Shown here: positions 45,812 through 58,215 of the stretch, in pieces | Layout: each line of letters opens with the position of its first letter | Numbering within the stretch: the first letter of the stretch is position 1 | From: Centropus unirufus | Lineage: Eukaryota; Chordata; Aves; Cuculiformes; Centropidae | Length of the DNA stretch: 64,000 bases | Reading direction: 5' to 3' | Assembly: GCA_013397695.1 (NCBI GenBank) | Contig: VYZI01000182.1 | Coordinates: forward strand, 249,503-313,502 | Notes under the pieces: generated by a model | Database searches by the model: none | What the model was told of the DNA's origin: nothing | Seen by the model: the letters and a program-made list of their open reading frames with translations, nothing else | Translations under genes and position numbers: made by a program

Positions 45812-47439
45812 CTGCCCAAAGTAGCCCACAATGCTTCCCTAATTCACTGATCTAAATTTATATATGAAATGATAATTTCATGTATTATTATATTATAAAC
45901 AGTACTGTAAGATCTAAACCTTTTCAATCAAGACTTGAGCAAAGTTGTGCCCTCACTACTTCACTGCAGTCTTCAAACGGGGCCTGGAAAGGGCTAGGAT
46001 GAAAGATGTGGATAAAGTAATTCCAGGCCACAGCTTCTCCAAGAGATATAATCACCTGCCAAAGATGAGGAAGGGACAGACCCCCAGTTTGCATGATTAT
46101 TTCCTCGTTTCCATTGTCTGATCACAGACACAACCGCATCCATGATGCTGAGGCACGATGGAAGCACTTTACCAGGTCACAATGCCTGCAAGGAGAGCAA
46201 CATGGAAACAGAAGGGCTCTTTACTCCTCTTACCTGGCGAGAAAAATTATCCCATCTGGGTATTTACTAACTGTCTGCCCCCTCCTTTCCTTTCCCCCAG
46301 AATAGATTTCTTTTCAGGAGCCTCTGATCTTGCACTTGGGAACAATCTTTCCCCTTAAACGATGGTTACATTTTGGCTGTTAAGGACACAGAGATTGGCC
46401 CCGTGCCATTCTCATGCTAAAGAAAGGGATATGGGACACGTAATACTTTGAAATTGCTTCTTCTAGGATCAACAGTGGAAACTGAACAATCACAACAGAA
46501 AACTTCAAGAAAGATAATCAAGCCTGTGCCTTAGATTCAACTTGGTGAAGAAATTCATTTCCCTGTCAATACCCGAACAAACAAGGTTTCTCATCTTTCT
46601 CCTTGGGTATTGAAAGTCATTCATTTAAAAATAGATATATAGATGTATTGCCATTTTTGACTGCTCAAACAATGCACTAGAAAGACAGTTAACAGCCTCT
46701 GGATAGTAAATAAATTTCCTCCCTTATTGAGTGAGGTGAATACAAAGAGATGAAACGCTAAATCCTGCCTGTGGCATGCCATCTCTCTTATATTGTCATG
46801 CCAGCAAAAAATTATATCTAACTCAGTTCAAGTAAACTCTAGTTCAGAAATATTCTTATTAAATAGGTTGGGGAGGATTAGTCTCTTAAATCTGTGTGCA
46901 TCTGCAAACTCATAAGCATGGGCCTGTATCCAGAATAAGACACTGACAGCACTCTTCTAGAGGAGGATTTTACCTGATGTCCCGAGTCCTTTCAACAAGA
47001 ACTTCAGCACCAGAGAGGGAAGATGTGCATGAGCAACTTATGCTACCTCACGTTTGAACTCTCCTAGGTCACTACACAAGAGAAAGCAGTTTCAGAAACG
47101 TGGTCGCAGAGAGTCATAATCCCAAGTGCATTAAATAAATCATAATCGCTTTAATACCTGCTATGTTCCTCTACAGATTCATTGCGCCCGTCCTTTCCAG
47201 CCCGAATAACCTTAATGGACTACAGTGCCAGGCATGCACAAGACAGTTACCTTGGACTTTAGGTACAAAGTGAACCTTGAAATTAGTGATAAATTAAAGA
47301 ACAAATAAAGAAGAGATCAATTTAGGTAGCTGCAAAATAGAACAGGTCCATACTGAGGTGCATCCAAACACTGAAACCCGTGCTTTTCTTTCCTCCTCAT
47401 CTCAGCCCATTTCCTGCACTCTTGTGCCAGTAAAGTATT
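45812..47439. other. Non-coding stretch, nothing recognised
   Basis: AT-rich sequence with short open frames. None shows family resemblance. Confidence 0.5.
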
Positions 47440-47868
47440 AGAATCCTAGAACCATGAAACTGCTTCGATTGGAAGGGACCTCAAAGCTTATCCAGGTCCA
47501 AATCTACCCTATTTCAGCTTAAAGCCCTTTCCCTCATCCTGTCCCAGCCCTCCCTGATCCAGAGCCCCTCCCCAGCTTTCCTGGAGCCCCTTTGAGCACT
47601 GGAAACTGCTCTGAGGTTTCCCCAGAGCCTTCTCTTCTCCAGGATGAACAACCCCAACTCTCCCAGCCTATCTTCATAGCAGAGGTGCTCCACCTCTCAG
47701 ATCATGTCCGTGGCCTCCTCTGGCCTCGCTCCAACAGCTCCAGGTCCTCCCTGTGCTGGGGACTCCAGAACTGGACCCAGGGCTCCAGGTGGGGTCTCCC
47801 CAGAGTGGAGCAGAGAGAGGGGCAGAATCCCCTCCGTGGCCCTGCTGGCTCCACTGCTTTGGATGCAA
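47440..47868 (-). mobile_element. CR1 fragment, type A, with large internal deletion
   Basis: GAATCCTAGAACCATGAAAC and GGAAGGGACCTCAAAGC are followed at about 47.50 kb by CTACCCTATTTCAGC, skipping roughly 200 bases of the usual 3' UTR. It then runs far into the ORF tail, beyond GGACCCAGGGCTCCAGG, to CTCCACTGCTTTGGATGC. Overlapping 83-99 codon frames on both strands are CR1. Confidence 0.92.
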
Positions 47869-48327
47869 CTTTTAAAAAAGAATAAACGCACACCCCATTT
47901 GAAAGTGACTGGACTTGTTCGTGGAAGAACAGTGATGGCCTTTGGCACTTGCTATTTGGATTTGTGTCAAGGAACGGCAGCATTTTTCAATCACATCAGC
48001 TAAGAGCTAGAGATAAGAAAGGGCCTGAAAGGGAATTACATGGGATACACTCTGGTATAATTTGGCTTTATGGCTGAGGAGAAAAACTCAGGGGTAGTCA
48101 CAGAAAGCCCCAAGAATTCTAAGCTTTCATCTTTAAAATAACTTATTTACTGGGCATCAAAATTGGGATAACATTTCAAAAGGCATCTCTGTGGCTTAGA
48201 ACTTGAATCTGGTTGTGAGACCTGACTTAAGCACTCAGACTTCAGTTGGAGTGCTGAGGAGCATGAAGCAGCCGAGACATTTACATTTGAGAGGTCAGTG
48301 TTTTTGGTTTGTTGTTTCTTACAAGAG
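47869..48327. other. Non-coding stretch, nothing recognised
   Basis: About 460 bases of unique sequence between CR1 copies of opposite orientation. Confidence 0.5.
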
Positions 48328-48475
48328 AGGCTCCATCCCTGGAGGTGTTCAAGGCCAGGTTGGACAGGGCTTGATGCCCCCTGATGCAGAGGGAGGCGAT
48401 CCTGTCCATGGCAGTGGGGTTAGAACAGGATGGGTTTAGAGGTCCCTTCCAACCCAGACCATTCCATGATTCTAA
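48328..48475 (+). mobile_element. CR1 retrotransposon 3' end, type A
   Basis: AGGCTCCATCCCTGGAGG through CTGTCCATGGCAGTGGGG to CAGACCATTCCATGATTC. About 148 bases. Confidence 0.93.
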
Positions 48476-49414
48476 TTAGCTCTACCACATCTGAAAAGCA
48501 ATTTTTATAACCCTGGTAAAGTGACATTTGAATAGAATTACCTAAGCCCCAGAGCTTGTTTTTCACAAAACCTCTAACTGCTCTAAAAAGAGGCAGGTAA
48601 GAATATTCCTGGGAAAAGCATGGGACTTTCAAACAAGTGCCCGAATTACGCCTCAGGTGAAGTATTTTTCTTTAGGTGTTTCTCCAGTAGCTGACACAAT
48701 GAGCCTTGATGCTAATTGGGGTCCGTAGGTCTAACAGGGCAGACACAATGCTTGATGACCCCTTCAGAATGGCAGCAGAGCAGGGGCAGCTTCCTCAGAC
48801 CTGCTTGGCGCAGCTCCTGTCCTCGAACCATCAACGTGACAGCCGCCTCTGGCTGAATGACATTTCGGGTGTAGGAAGTGAAGAGAAAGTTATCCACAGC
48901 CATCTAAAACACTGAGTCACGGTAGCAGCTACAAAAATAACCCTGCCACTCCTGCAGGCTCGCGAGGCTCCAAGGGAATGTTTTTTTTTTCCCTCCCGGC
49001 CTCTCCTGACCCCAGCGTTAGGCAGTTTGCAGCAGATTGCTGGACTGCAATCAGATGGAAACCTGGAGCAGCACCTGCTAGGAGTTAATTAATTCTTCCT
49101 GGCTCCAGAACAGCTGTTGATTTTGGTAAAGGTTTTTATCTTTATTTTGTGTTTTAAGTGTTTGTTCAATGAAGCAGGAGACAGGAGGAGCCCTGGGCAC
49201 GCGGTGGTTCCTGCAGACAGGCCGATCGTGGTGAGGTCAGGTATGAAATTGTGTTTCCTGTAGCTGAGAACATTCTCAAGCAGGTTTGGGCCTGAGCAAC
49301 AGGCAATGAGAAGATTTTCTCCTCATTATTAAGGAGAAAATATAATCTGATATAATATATCCCGGGTGTACCTGTAGTACTCTGGCTTGTTTTGCTTGGA
49401 CATTACTGAAAAGC
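48476..49414. other. Non-coding stretch, nothing recognised
   Basis: Unique sequence. Paired open frames at 48.7-48.9 kb overlap on opposite strands and are unconvincing. Confidence 0.5.
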
Positions 49415-49548
49415 ACAGAACCACAGAATGCTTTGGGTTGGAAAGAACCTCAAATTCCATCCAGTTCCAACCCCCTGCCATGGGCAGAAAACCCTCCCAC
49501 TGGATCAGGGTGCTCCAAACCCCATTCCAGCCTGGCTTTGGGCACATG
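49415..49548 (-). mobile_element. CR1 retrotransposon 3' end, type A
   Basis: CAGAACCACAGAATGCTTTGG, CTGCCATGGGCAGAAAACCC and CTCCAAACCCCATTCCAGC. It ends after CTTTGGGCAC, just before an AAT microsatellite. Confidence 0.92.
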
Positions 49549-49558
49549 GTTTCTGCAC

Positions 49559-49596
49559 AAAATAATAATAATAGTAATAATAATAATAATAATAAT
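49559..49596. repeat. (AAT)n microsatellite
   Basis: About twelve AAT units with one AGT interruption. It produces the poly-Asn and poly-Ile runs in the surrounding frames, which are therefore not genes. Confidence 0.93.
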
Positions 49597-51067
49597 GAAA
49601 TGGTATCAAGTAGTGAATTAGAAGCATTTTGGCCTGCATTATTCCCAGGGTCTTCCCAGGTCAGGTGCGCTCTGAGGCAGCACAGCCTGTAGCTCCGGCA
49701 AGCTAAATCCTCCTAGTTGGGAAGTAGCAGTTGCCTCCTGTACATGTAAGTCACCCAAGAGTTCCAGCTGCATTTGTACAGGGACTCCCAGAACCAACTG
49801 TGACAGAGCCCTGGCAACGAGTTCAGCACAATCCTAATTACAGCTGAGCAAGGCAAGTTCCCAACTCATAGCCTGCCTCCAGTCCATTAAAACCTCTCCC
49901 TTTGAAAAAGGAGCACCAGCATCTTCAGAGGGAGTGCATGCTCGGAGAAGCAGCCAAATTAAAACCTATTTTATCTGCAATCTAATTGTATACGGGGACT
50001 AATACAGTTATGTGTCATCTCCAAGATGTGGGATGATGAAACTGGTAATGACTACATGACCATCCACAATTAAAACCCCGAAGCCTTATAGAAATAGCAA
50101 ACCAATCAGCAGATGGCAAACAGATGGATACAAGATTCAGAGATGTGTACATACACAACTTAATTGAAATTAAAATTATTATCCACTGCAATAAATTAAG
50201 CTTAGGTGAATGAAAGGCAACATCCTTAAGTAAGGGGGAAAGTGGTTTTAAATAATTAAGGCCCTATTTATGAATGTCTCTTCAAGTATTCATGAGAATC
50301 TCTTCATAGGGATGATAAAGAATATTCTGCTTCCATGTAACAAGCAAAGGTATTCTCGGAGCTATAACCCGGGCAGATGAAAGCAGTGTCTGCCAGTTTT
50401 AAGAGGCTAGAGGATAGGTAAGAAATCCCAGCTCATAGGCTGGGAGTGAAAAGACGTATAGAAATCTGCTGTGGCTCAGGCAAGCAACCAAACGTCAGGC
50501 ACCGGAGTCACATTCCTTGATACCCTCTGCTCATTTGCCTTGCTGTGCTTTCACAAAAGGGCACATAACATGCATTTCTATTATGGTAATAACTTTTTGC
50601 AAATATTAATTAACAAAAAACAAATACTTATTTCTTGCATTTCTACAATGTGCTGGTTCAGATAATTGTAACGTTTTCCTTATCCGAGTGCTGCCAAGCA
50701 GTGCCAAGCAGAAAGAGCTCAAACTCATCCCCAGGAGCCCAGCAATGCTGCATCACACAAACCCCATCCTGATGGGAGGCCAAGCAAACTTCCCAAACTC
50801 TCTTTGATTCCAGAAAAACCAGTGGGATCCTGGTAAGTCATACAGCATCCTTCAGATTACAGGGTTCACAGGGCCTGCCTTTGAGAACCCTGAATACCTT
50901 CAAACCCTTTGGGATTCAGGTGCAGGCTTTGGCTCCTCGGCCCCAAGGGATGGTCTGTTTATTGGGATGACCCCAGAGCAGCAGCAGGCAATAAAGCCTG
51001 GCAACATCAGAGACTACTAAAAAAACATTAAAAATCCTGTAATTTGTATATGTTCTAATGATGGAGT
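49597..51067. other. Non-coding stretch, AT-rich
   Basis: No gene or CR1. A short duplication GTGCTGCCAAGCA/GTGCCAAGCA lies at 50.69-50.71 kb. Nothing else supported. Confidence 0.5.
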
Positions 51068-51496
51068 GAGGGTGGAGCACTTTGCATACGATCCCAGGCT
51101 GAGAGAGCTGGGGTTGCTCAGCCTGGAGAAGAGAAGGCTCCAGGGAGACCTTGGAGCAGCTTCCAGTGCTGAAAAGGCCTCCAGGAAAGCTGGGGAGGTG
51201 CTTTTTACAAAAGGCATGGAGTGATAGAACAAGGGGGAATGGCCTTAAATTGGAAGGGAGAAGATTCAGATTAGACATTAGGAAGAAATTCTTCACAACG
51301 AGGGTGGGGAGGCCCCAGCCCAGGCTGCCCAGGGAAGCTGTGGCTGCCCCAACCCTGGAGGTGTTCAAGGCCAGGTTGGATGGGGCTTGGAGCCCCTGAT
51401 CCAGCGGGAGGTGTCCCTGCCCATGGAGGGAGGAGTAGGACTGGATGGGCTTTGATGTCCCTTCCAACCCAAACCATTCTATGATTCTCTGATTCT
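51068..51496 (+). mobile_element. CR1 retrotransposon fragment, type A
   Basis: GGCTGAGAGAGCTGGGGTTGC (ORF tail) through GAAATTCTTCACAACGAGGG and TGGCTGCCCCAACCCTGG to CATTCTATGATTCTCTGATTC. The ORF tail is well preserved in sense. Confidence 0.95.
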
Positions 51497-51713
51497 AATT
51501 TCACCTGAACATCAGGAAAAGATTCTTTCTTGTAAGGGTGACAGAGCACTGAACAGGGAGGCTCTGCAACCTCCTTCTCTGGAGAGATCCAAACCTGCCT
51601 GGATGTGTTCCTGCGCAGCTGCTGGAGGTAAACTGGCCTCAGCAAGGTAGTTGGACTGGCTGAGCTCCAGAGGGCCCTCCCAACCCCCACCATCCTAGGA
51701 TTCTGTGATTCCA
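51497..51713 (+). mobile_element. CR1 retrotransposon 3' end, type D
   Basis: CACCTGAACATCAGGAAAAG, CAACCTCCTTCTCTGGAGAG, CTGGATGTGTTCCTGCGCAG and CATCCTAGGATTCTGTGATTC. It directly follows the terminal repeats of a type A copy in the same orientation, so one landed immediately beside or inside the other. Confidence 0.9.
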
Positions 51714-54095
51714 CAATACACAAACTCAGATCCCCCCTGCTTCTCTCTTCAAAAGAAGAACGGAATAAAGCAGGTGCTCAGTTCTGAGATGCACATAATG
51801 GAGCAGAACTAAATTAGAAAGGATGCGAACACAATATTCATCTCCCGGATCTTCAGAAGGATACAACAAGTCTGAAATTGCACACAGGCAGATATTCCCC
51901 TGCTGCAGGTGGTGGTTTTTGTTGTTCAAACAGGGGAACTGTGCTCCAGCCTGCCACCTAGAATCTGCCTTGTTTTAATGAATTGATACGAAAGATTCAT
52001 TTGCCTCCAAGCACAATTCCACCCTCGGATAAATAAGCCCAAATTCAGGCTGGGAAAAAAAAGCTGTCGTCAATGTAAGTCAAACCTGGAACCTAAGGAG
52101 CTGCCCAGGGAAGATGCTCCAGGACAGAATCACACCACACATGGACTGGAGACCCTGGGGTAGGCCATGCCAATTCCTTCTCCGTGGGCACCTCCACATC
52201 AGCAGCTGGAACTCGGAGCAGATTTTGGCACTACAGCCTTTTGCCTTGAGGGCCCAGAGGTACTGCAGACACCATCTGTCCTTCCCTAGGGCTACATTTG
52301 CTTGTGCTGCACCTGCTTTTGCTGGCAAAGGGGTTCGAAGTACACAGTGAAATAAGTGAAGCCTTTCCTATCCATGGGGACACCCAGAGAACACAACACT
52401 GGCCTGACCTGACATGCAAGAAATCCTAGGTTTTAATGGACGATAACTTCCAGAAAAGAGTGAATTCATTTGCAGAAGCACACAGAGATGATATTTATTT
52501 GTTCGACTCCAACACGCTTTGTCTCCCCGCTCTCTGCAGCGTGTGCGCCTCGAGCAGCGGAGCAGCAGGCCGAACCCTTCCCTGTGTCACCGCTGCCGAG
52601 CAAACAGTGCAGAGCCCCTTGGGTAAACCCCCTGCCACTCAGGAACTGCCAGGTTTCTCTCCTGTTCTCCCTCTCCCTGTTTTTATCATTTAAAAAAAAA
52701 GGACAACCTCCACGCAGGCTGCTGAGCGTGCCTGCCATCCCCAAACCCAATTTCACACAATGACAGCCTAATTAATCTTCTTCTTTTGTTTCGATAGCAT
52801 ACGGTCTCCGCTCGACTGTGGAATATGGTGGAATCTTGCTGAGAACACATCTGTCAGGCTCGCAGTGCGAACAAAGGAATATAGGAGGCTTTTGGGTGAT
52901 TATATCTGTATTTATATAGCTATGGGCCTATCGAGTGTGCCATACACATGTAAGGTAGAACAATCTGTATAGTAATGTCCTTAATTTCAAGAACACCTGT
53001 GATCCCAGACACTTCAGCATCAAAATGCAGCAGGAAAGTTATCTTTTTGCCCAGGGAGACATCCCTGCTCTGCCACGCTGCACTCGGGTCGAGAAAGATT
53101 ATGGGACTTGGCCAAGGTCACACAGAGAAACCGTGACAGAGCCAGGAACGAAGCCAGCATCTTAGATCGTGAACTCAACAGCTCAACTCCTAAGATACCC
53201 TTTGCCTTTGGTTTCCAGGGTGTTCACTGTAACCCCTTCTGGCCCATCACTGGCACATCTGTACAGCTGTGAGACTGGAAGCCCCTAACCCCCTGCTGAA
53301 AGCAAAGCAGCAAACTGAGGCGGTTGGTCATAAATTCACTCCCCTGACTGAAACTGAAGCCACTCTTTGTTCAGTCCTCACTGACACGTTAGAAACTCCT
53401 TTGGCCCTTGGGTGCCAAGGTCCTGTTTTAGCTGTCCATACCTTTTTCCAGAAGCACCTTGGCTGTCTGTGATGAGAGATTGTTGACTGAAAACTGACTA
53501 AATCCATCTGTAGTTGGTCATTCCTATGAACAAGGACATCCCAGCCTCTACCAAGCCTTAGTCTCCTCACAGCACTGAAGAATTTAGCTTTCTTATACCT
53601 CATAATATTTATGGTCCTCATATTTCAGATTCTGATATCCCAAAACTAAAAGTTTTACCACAATCTTCACTAAGAAAAAGGTTACCGAACCTTTCACCTA
53701 AAACATGGCCATGAAGGAAACCCTCACGAGCTCCGAAGAAATTAAAGACTCAAAAGAAATCAGAGTGTCATGGTCTTTTGATGGGGGTTGAAGGCTGGTG
53801 TTTGAAAGCCCATGGTTGTCAGTGCTGCAGTTAAATTACTTCACCACAAAATAATGAAAGGTCACAGGATTTCAATCAAGATACCCAGCCAGTATAAATC
53901 TTGTCTCTCCATGGAAGCACTTGGGGCTGTACAGACGTATCCCTGCTAAAGTCAGGCTAAATTTATTGTTTCAGTAGCAATCAATAAAATTTGGTGTCTT
54001 GGTTTTAAATATGAGAGCTAAATTTGTACTTCAAGGGAGCGCAGCTACTTTACCTTCCAGGTAGTCTCTTGTACTTACACCAAGAGAGAACTTTA
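51714..54095. other. Non-coding stretch with a MIR-like piece and a mixed GC patch
   Basis: 52.46-52.62 kb is GC-richer. 52.76-52.96 kb includes CTAATTAATC and TTTGTTTCG words and might be regulatory. A MIR-like fragment lies at 53.1 kb. No exon supported. Confidence 0.45.
53085..53200 (-). repeat. MIR-like SINE fragment
   Basis: TTGGCCAAGGTCACACAGAG then GTGACAGAGCCAGGAACG and AACTCCTAAGATACC follow closely the inverted MIR core ('ttgcccaaggtcacacagctagtaagtggcagagccaggattcgaac...gactcc'). This is the clearest MIR match in the window. Confidence 0.72.
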
Positions 54096-54525
54096 AATCA
54101 CAGAATGTCCTGAGTTGGAAGGGACCTACAAGGACCATCGAGTCCAGCTCCTGTCCCTGCACAGGACACCCCAACATTCACCCCGTGGGGATGAGGGCCT
54201 TGGCCAATGCTTCTGGAATATTGTCAGGCTGGGGCTGTGCCTGCTTCCCTGGGAGCTGTTCCTGTGCTCCGCCACCCTCTGGGGAAGAACCTTCTCATCC
54301 AACCCAACCCTCCCTGGCCCAGCTTCCAGCCATTCCCTTGGGTCCCGTCATTGTTCACCAGAGAGAAGAGCTCAGAGCCTGCTCCTCCTCCTCCCCTTGC
54401 GAAGAAAATGCAGCATGTGTTGAGGTCTCCCCTCGGTCTCCTCCAGGCTGAAGGGACTAAGTTATTTCAGCTGCTCCTTGTACAAATTCCCCTCTAGACT
54501 CTTTACCAACTTGGTCTGCATCTGG
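54096..54525 (-). mobile_element. CR1 retrotransposon fragment, type C
   Basis: AATCACAGAATGTCCTGAG, CTCCTGTCCCTGCACAGGAC, GCTTCTGGAATATTGTCAGG and CTCCAGGCTGAAGGGAC. It is the longer of the two type C copies, reaching into the ORF tail. Overlapping 88-102 codon plus-strand frames are antisense CR1. Confidence 0.9.
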
Positions 54526-56215
54526 GAATTTTCCAAAGGCAAAAGCTCTGCTTCACACTACAGTAAATTTCTACTACTGCCTAAATTTCTGATGACTGCT
54601 GAAGAAATTATTTGGCTAATGAGCCAAAGTACCAACCACCTTCATTGGGAGCTACAGTCATAATTAGGAAGACAAAAAAGGGGGAGGGGAAGAGGAAGAA
54701 CCTTCAGGTTCTTTAGGATAATTATAATTTGTGTCAAATAAGACAAATATTTCAATTTTGGGCAACATGTACCTTCAGAATCAATGTGGGCCGTTTTAGT
54801 CACAACATGTCACGGGAAGTAGTCTGATCCAATATTTGCAGTAGTACAATTAAACCTGGCATGTAGTAATTAGGAAGGCAGGTGTACTCGATACATACTA
54901 CAAGGTTTCTTACTAGCTGTTGTCTCACATTAGCCCGTCCTCGGTTAAGTGGTGATGGAGACAGCACGTAGCTGCTTACAAATACCCAAAGGATACAAAA
55001 TGGAGATTGGAGGAAAATTATTTATGGTGGGTGTAATTAAGAGCAACGTAAAGTGACTGAGGGAAAGTGGAAATGAGTAAGGGGGGAGGGAAGTCTCCCT
55101 GCCCAAGACAGCAAGACCGTAACACCCTCCCAGTGGAATGGAGCAGGATCTCTTAACCCGCGTGAGACGGATTCACTGGAGCTCGTGGAGTAGCTTTCTG
55201 ACATATAATGGGGAATTATCCTATCGAGGGTATTTTTCAAATGTGATTAGGCACTCTGCAAGTGGAGAAGGATCTACAGAAAAAGCTATTGTGACGGTAT
55301 TCCAGTAGGCTTCCAAAATGTCATCATGTCTTAACAAGTCCCTTTTACAGAGAGCAAAGTTGGGTTTGAGTAAATCTCTCTGACTCAACAGAAAACCCTG
55401 AATGCCAGACAACTACCATGAGTGGAATTCCAATACCTGATAATCCTTACAGAAACATCAGTCAAAGAATAGTTTTTACTGACAGTAATAATGCTACCAT
55501 CCTGGAGGAAAAATCATTCCTCTGTTAAACATTTTCCCCCATCTGTGGAAGTTGGTGCTAATGAGAACTCTGGTTCACATGTCAGAATGCAGCGAAACAA
55601 TTAGGAGCTCTGTCTTACTTCATAAATACCAATATTGATAAAGTAGTAGAACCTAAAATACCATTAGACATTTTTATGGCTCCGAAGAACTTCCTGACTT
55701 ATATGAAGTGGGCTTTGGACTTAAAAAGCAGCATAAACTCCCAAGCTTCAAGCCAACAACGAAGTGCTCAGGCTCAGGAAGGAACTGTCACCCTCAGAGC
55801 AGGTCATGATATAATTGTCTCCAACAGACTTTTTTAATCATCTTATTCTGAAGGATCTAAGACTAACAAACTACAGACACAATTCAACCATTTCTAAATG
55901 GTTCCTTTTATGCTTCCTCCTAAAAGAGGAGATTTTTCAAAGCTACCCGGGGCATTTAGATGCTAAATTCTCATAAAAAATTAATGGGAGCCGAGCATCT
56001 GAAATCCCTAAGCATCTTTGAAAACCTCAGACCAAACATATACAAGATCTATTCATTCTGAAGGCTCCTAATGCACTTTACAAGCGTTCCTGGTTCTACA
56101 CGGAGTAGGTTTCATTGAAACGTAGCCATCCCTATGATGAAAGATGGCAGAGGAACACTACATAAAAGTTTAAAGACTGCAAGTGAAGAATACCCAGGGG
56201 TACCTGGGCGAAACT
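54526..56215. other. Non-coding stretch, nothing recognised
   Basis: AT-rich with short frames. No supported features. Confidence 0.5.
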
Positions 56216-56285
56216 TAATGGTCTGTGATATACAGAAGTTCAGGGTAGGTGATCTAATGGTCCCTTCTGCCCTTTGATGCAATGA
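56216..56285 (+). mobile_element. Ancient CR1 3' end, amniote type
   Basis: AACTTAATGGTCTGTGATATAC, AGGTGATCTAATGGTCCC and TTCTGCCCTTTGATGC match the sense 3' end of the old CR1 family typical of turtles and crocodilians ('gatgatctaatggtcccttctggccttaaa'). The terminal repeats are gone. Confidence 0.6.
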
Positions 56286-56540
56286 AATTAAAGCAACAAC
56301 GCAGCCAAGGGAAAGTTCAGAAAGGCCCGAGAAGGTCAGGTAGGTGCTTGAAGGAAACGGCTTTGATTTCAACCTTCTGGAGAAATATGCCTGCTGCACA
56401 GGGCAGGGCTGGTGCAGTGCAGGAGGGTGCCAGTTGCCTTCTCCTCCTAGTAAATCTGCTTTGGTACCAAGCTGAAATTGCCAGGACGTCAGAATTAAAT
56501 ATATGGATCCAATAAAAGTATTGGAATGATGTACAGGGTG

Positions 56541-56984
56541 TTTGAGGAGGGCAGCGAGGCTGGGGAAGGGTCTGGAGCACAAGTCTTATGAGGAGCAGCA
56601 GAGGGAATGGGGATTGCTTCGCCTGGAGGAGGCCAAGAGGAGACGTCATTCTCTGCAGCGCCCTGAAAGCAGGGTGAGAAAGATGGGAAAGATCTTTCTT
56701 TGCGAAAGATCCCAAATAACAACTGACACGAGGAGAGGAAATGCCTTCAAGTTGCACCAGGGGTGGTCAGATTGGCTATTATGAAAAGATTCTTCACTGA
56801 AAGAACGGCAAGACACTGGATCACCACCTCCCTGGGCAGCTGGGAGTGTCCATCCCTGGAGGGGTCCAAAAAAACTTGTAGACGTGGCACTTCAAGACAT
56901 GGTTTAACCAGCACAGTCGGGTTGTGTTGATGGTTGGACTGGATGAGCTTAAGACGTCTTTCCTGACCTTAATGATTCCATGAT
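56541..56984 (+). mobile_element. CR1 retrotransposon fragment, type B
   Basis: GAGGAGGGCAGCGAGGCTGG and AAGTCTTATGAGGAGCAGC (ORF tail), GAAATGCCTTCAAGTTGCACC, GGCAGCTGGGAGTGTCCATC, ending CCTTAATGATTCCATGATAC. About 445 bases. Confidence 0.9.
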
Positions 56985-58215
56985 ACAGAGGCCCAGGATT
57001 GGTCAGGAGCTTTGACTGGGAGAATGAAGAGCAACACTCCAGGGCAGGTGGTGGCCTCTCAGACAAGCCTGTCTATACCCTCCACTAAAACAGGAGCTCC
57101 AGTCACCATCTGAGCTGCTCTGACTCAAGGGATCTTCTCGCATCATTGAAAAGGATGTGGAAAAACACGTATTTCAAGACAGCAAATGATGTTGGCTCTG
57201 AACGGCCAGAAAATAACTGCCTTCTTTACACCTGAGTCATTTACTCCACTGTTTTCATGAGAAGACCTCGGTGGATTTCCCGAATGATATTTCTTCTTTT
57301 CCTGCTGATACTGAGACTGACAGAAAGGCAATTAAAATACTGCATGGGAAAGCCTGAATCTGGCCAAGTGTGGATGAATATATTGTTTAGCGCATACTGA
57401 AAAGGGATTATCATTTCCCAACACTAAAAATTATAATAATTATATCCACAATTCTTTGTCCTTAGTTATTTCCAGACTATTATGGATCCTTTTTGAAAAG
57501 TGAAATTGGTGCTTGCAGCCTTGACAGCAAAGGACAAATGCCTTGACAGGACATAATGCTTCCCTAAGAATAATTAAATCAAAGTCTGGTGTAAATCCCA
57601 AGAGTGCCTCTCCATTGGTAGTATTTCTATCAAGAATCTTCAAAACCTTAAATCCAATGTTTAAAATTTATGGGTTTCACCTATGGTTTCAAGGTGAGAG
57701 GCAGCTGTAGCAATGCTTTGGCACTTCTGCCTATTTTGCCTTTTCTTTCCGTCCAACGAAGGAAAAGAGAAGAACAAAGATCTTACCTGCACACCATAAT
57801 TTTTACCTGAACACAGACAGGTAAAAGGGTTATGAATAAAAAAATCCCCATAAGCTTTAGAGGTAAACAGAAATAGGGGATGAACTGAACAGCTTATACT
57901 GCAATCTAAATGCTTTATAAATAGGGGGCCACGGGCAAGGTCAGGATCAGGTATTGGGACACATCACAGACAGACAGGTAGAACAGAGCTCTCATTATCT
58001 TTGCCTAAAAATAGGTAATGGATGCACAAAAGATTCAGTAAATTGCCCCAAATTACCCAGCTTTCTGTCAGAGAACTAGCAAGTACGGCAACGGAACACA
58101 TTCAAACTCAAATAAAATTTAATTGACTCAAAGAAGAGACACAAGAGAAGAGACAAACTTCCTTATCCTACCAGCTACAAAAGAAGTTAGAAAAGGGCAT
58201 TCCTGTCTGCCGTCG
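56985..58215. other. Non-coding stretch, AT-rich
   Basis: No CR1 or exon. A possible MIR-like segment lies near 58.05 kb. Confidence 0.5.
57985..58110 (-). repeat. Possible MIR-like SINE fragment
   Basis: CATTATCTTTGCCTAAAAATAG, then AAATTGCCCCAAATTACCC and CAGAGAACTAGCAAGTACG correspond loosely to the inverted MIR core (ttattatccccattttacag, cttgcccaaggtcacacag). The match is worn, and family assignment needs alignment. Confidence 0.4.

Noticed and set aside
49433..49692. Frames with poly-Asn or poly-Ile runs
   Set aside because: The runs are the (AAT)n microsatellite joined to a CR1 3' end.
51271..51723. 150- and 183-codon minus-strand frames near 51 kb
   Set aside because: Both are read across the inverse of two adjacent CR1 copies.
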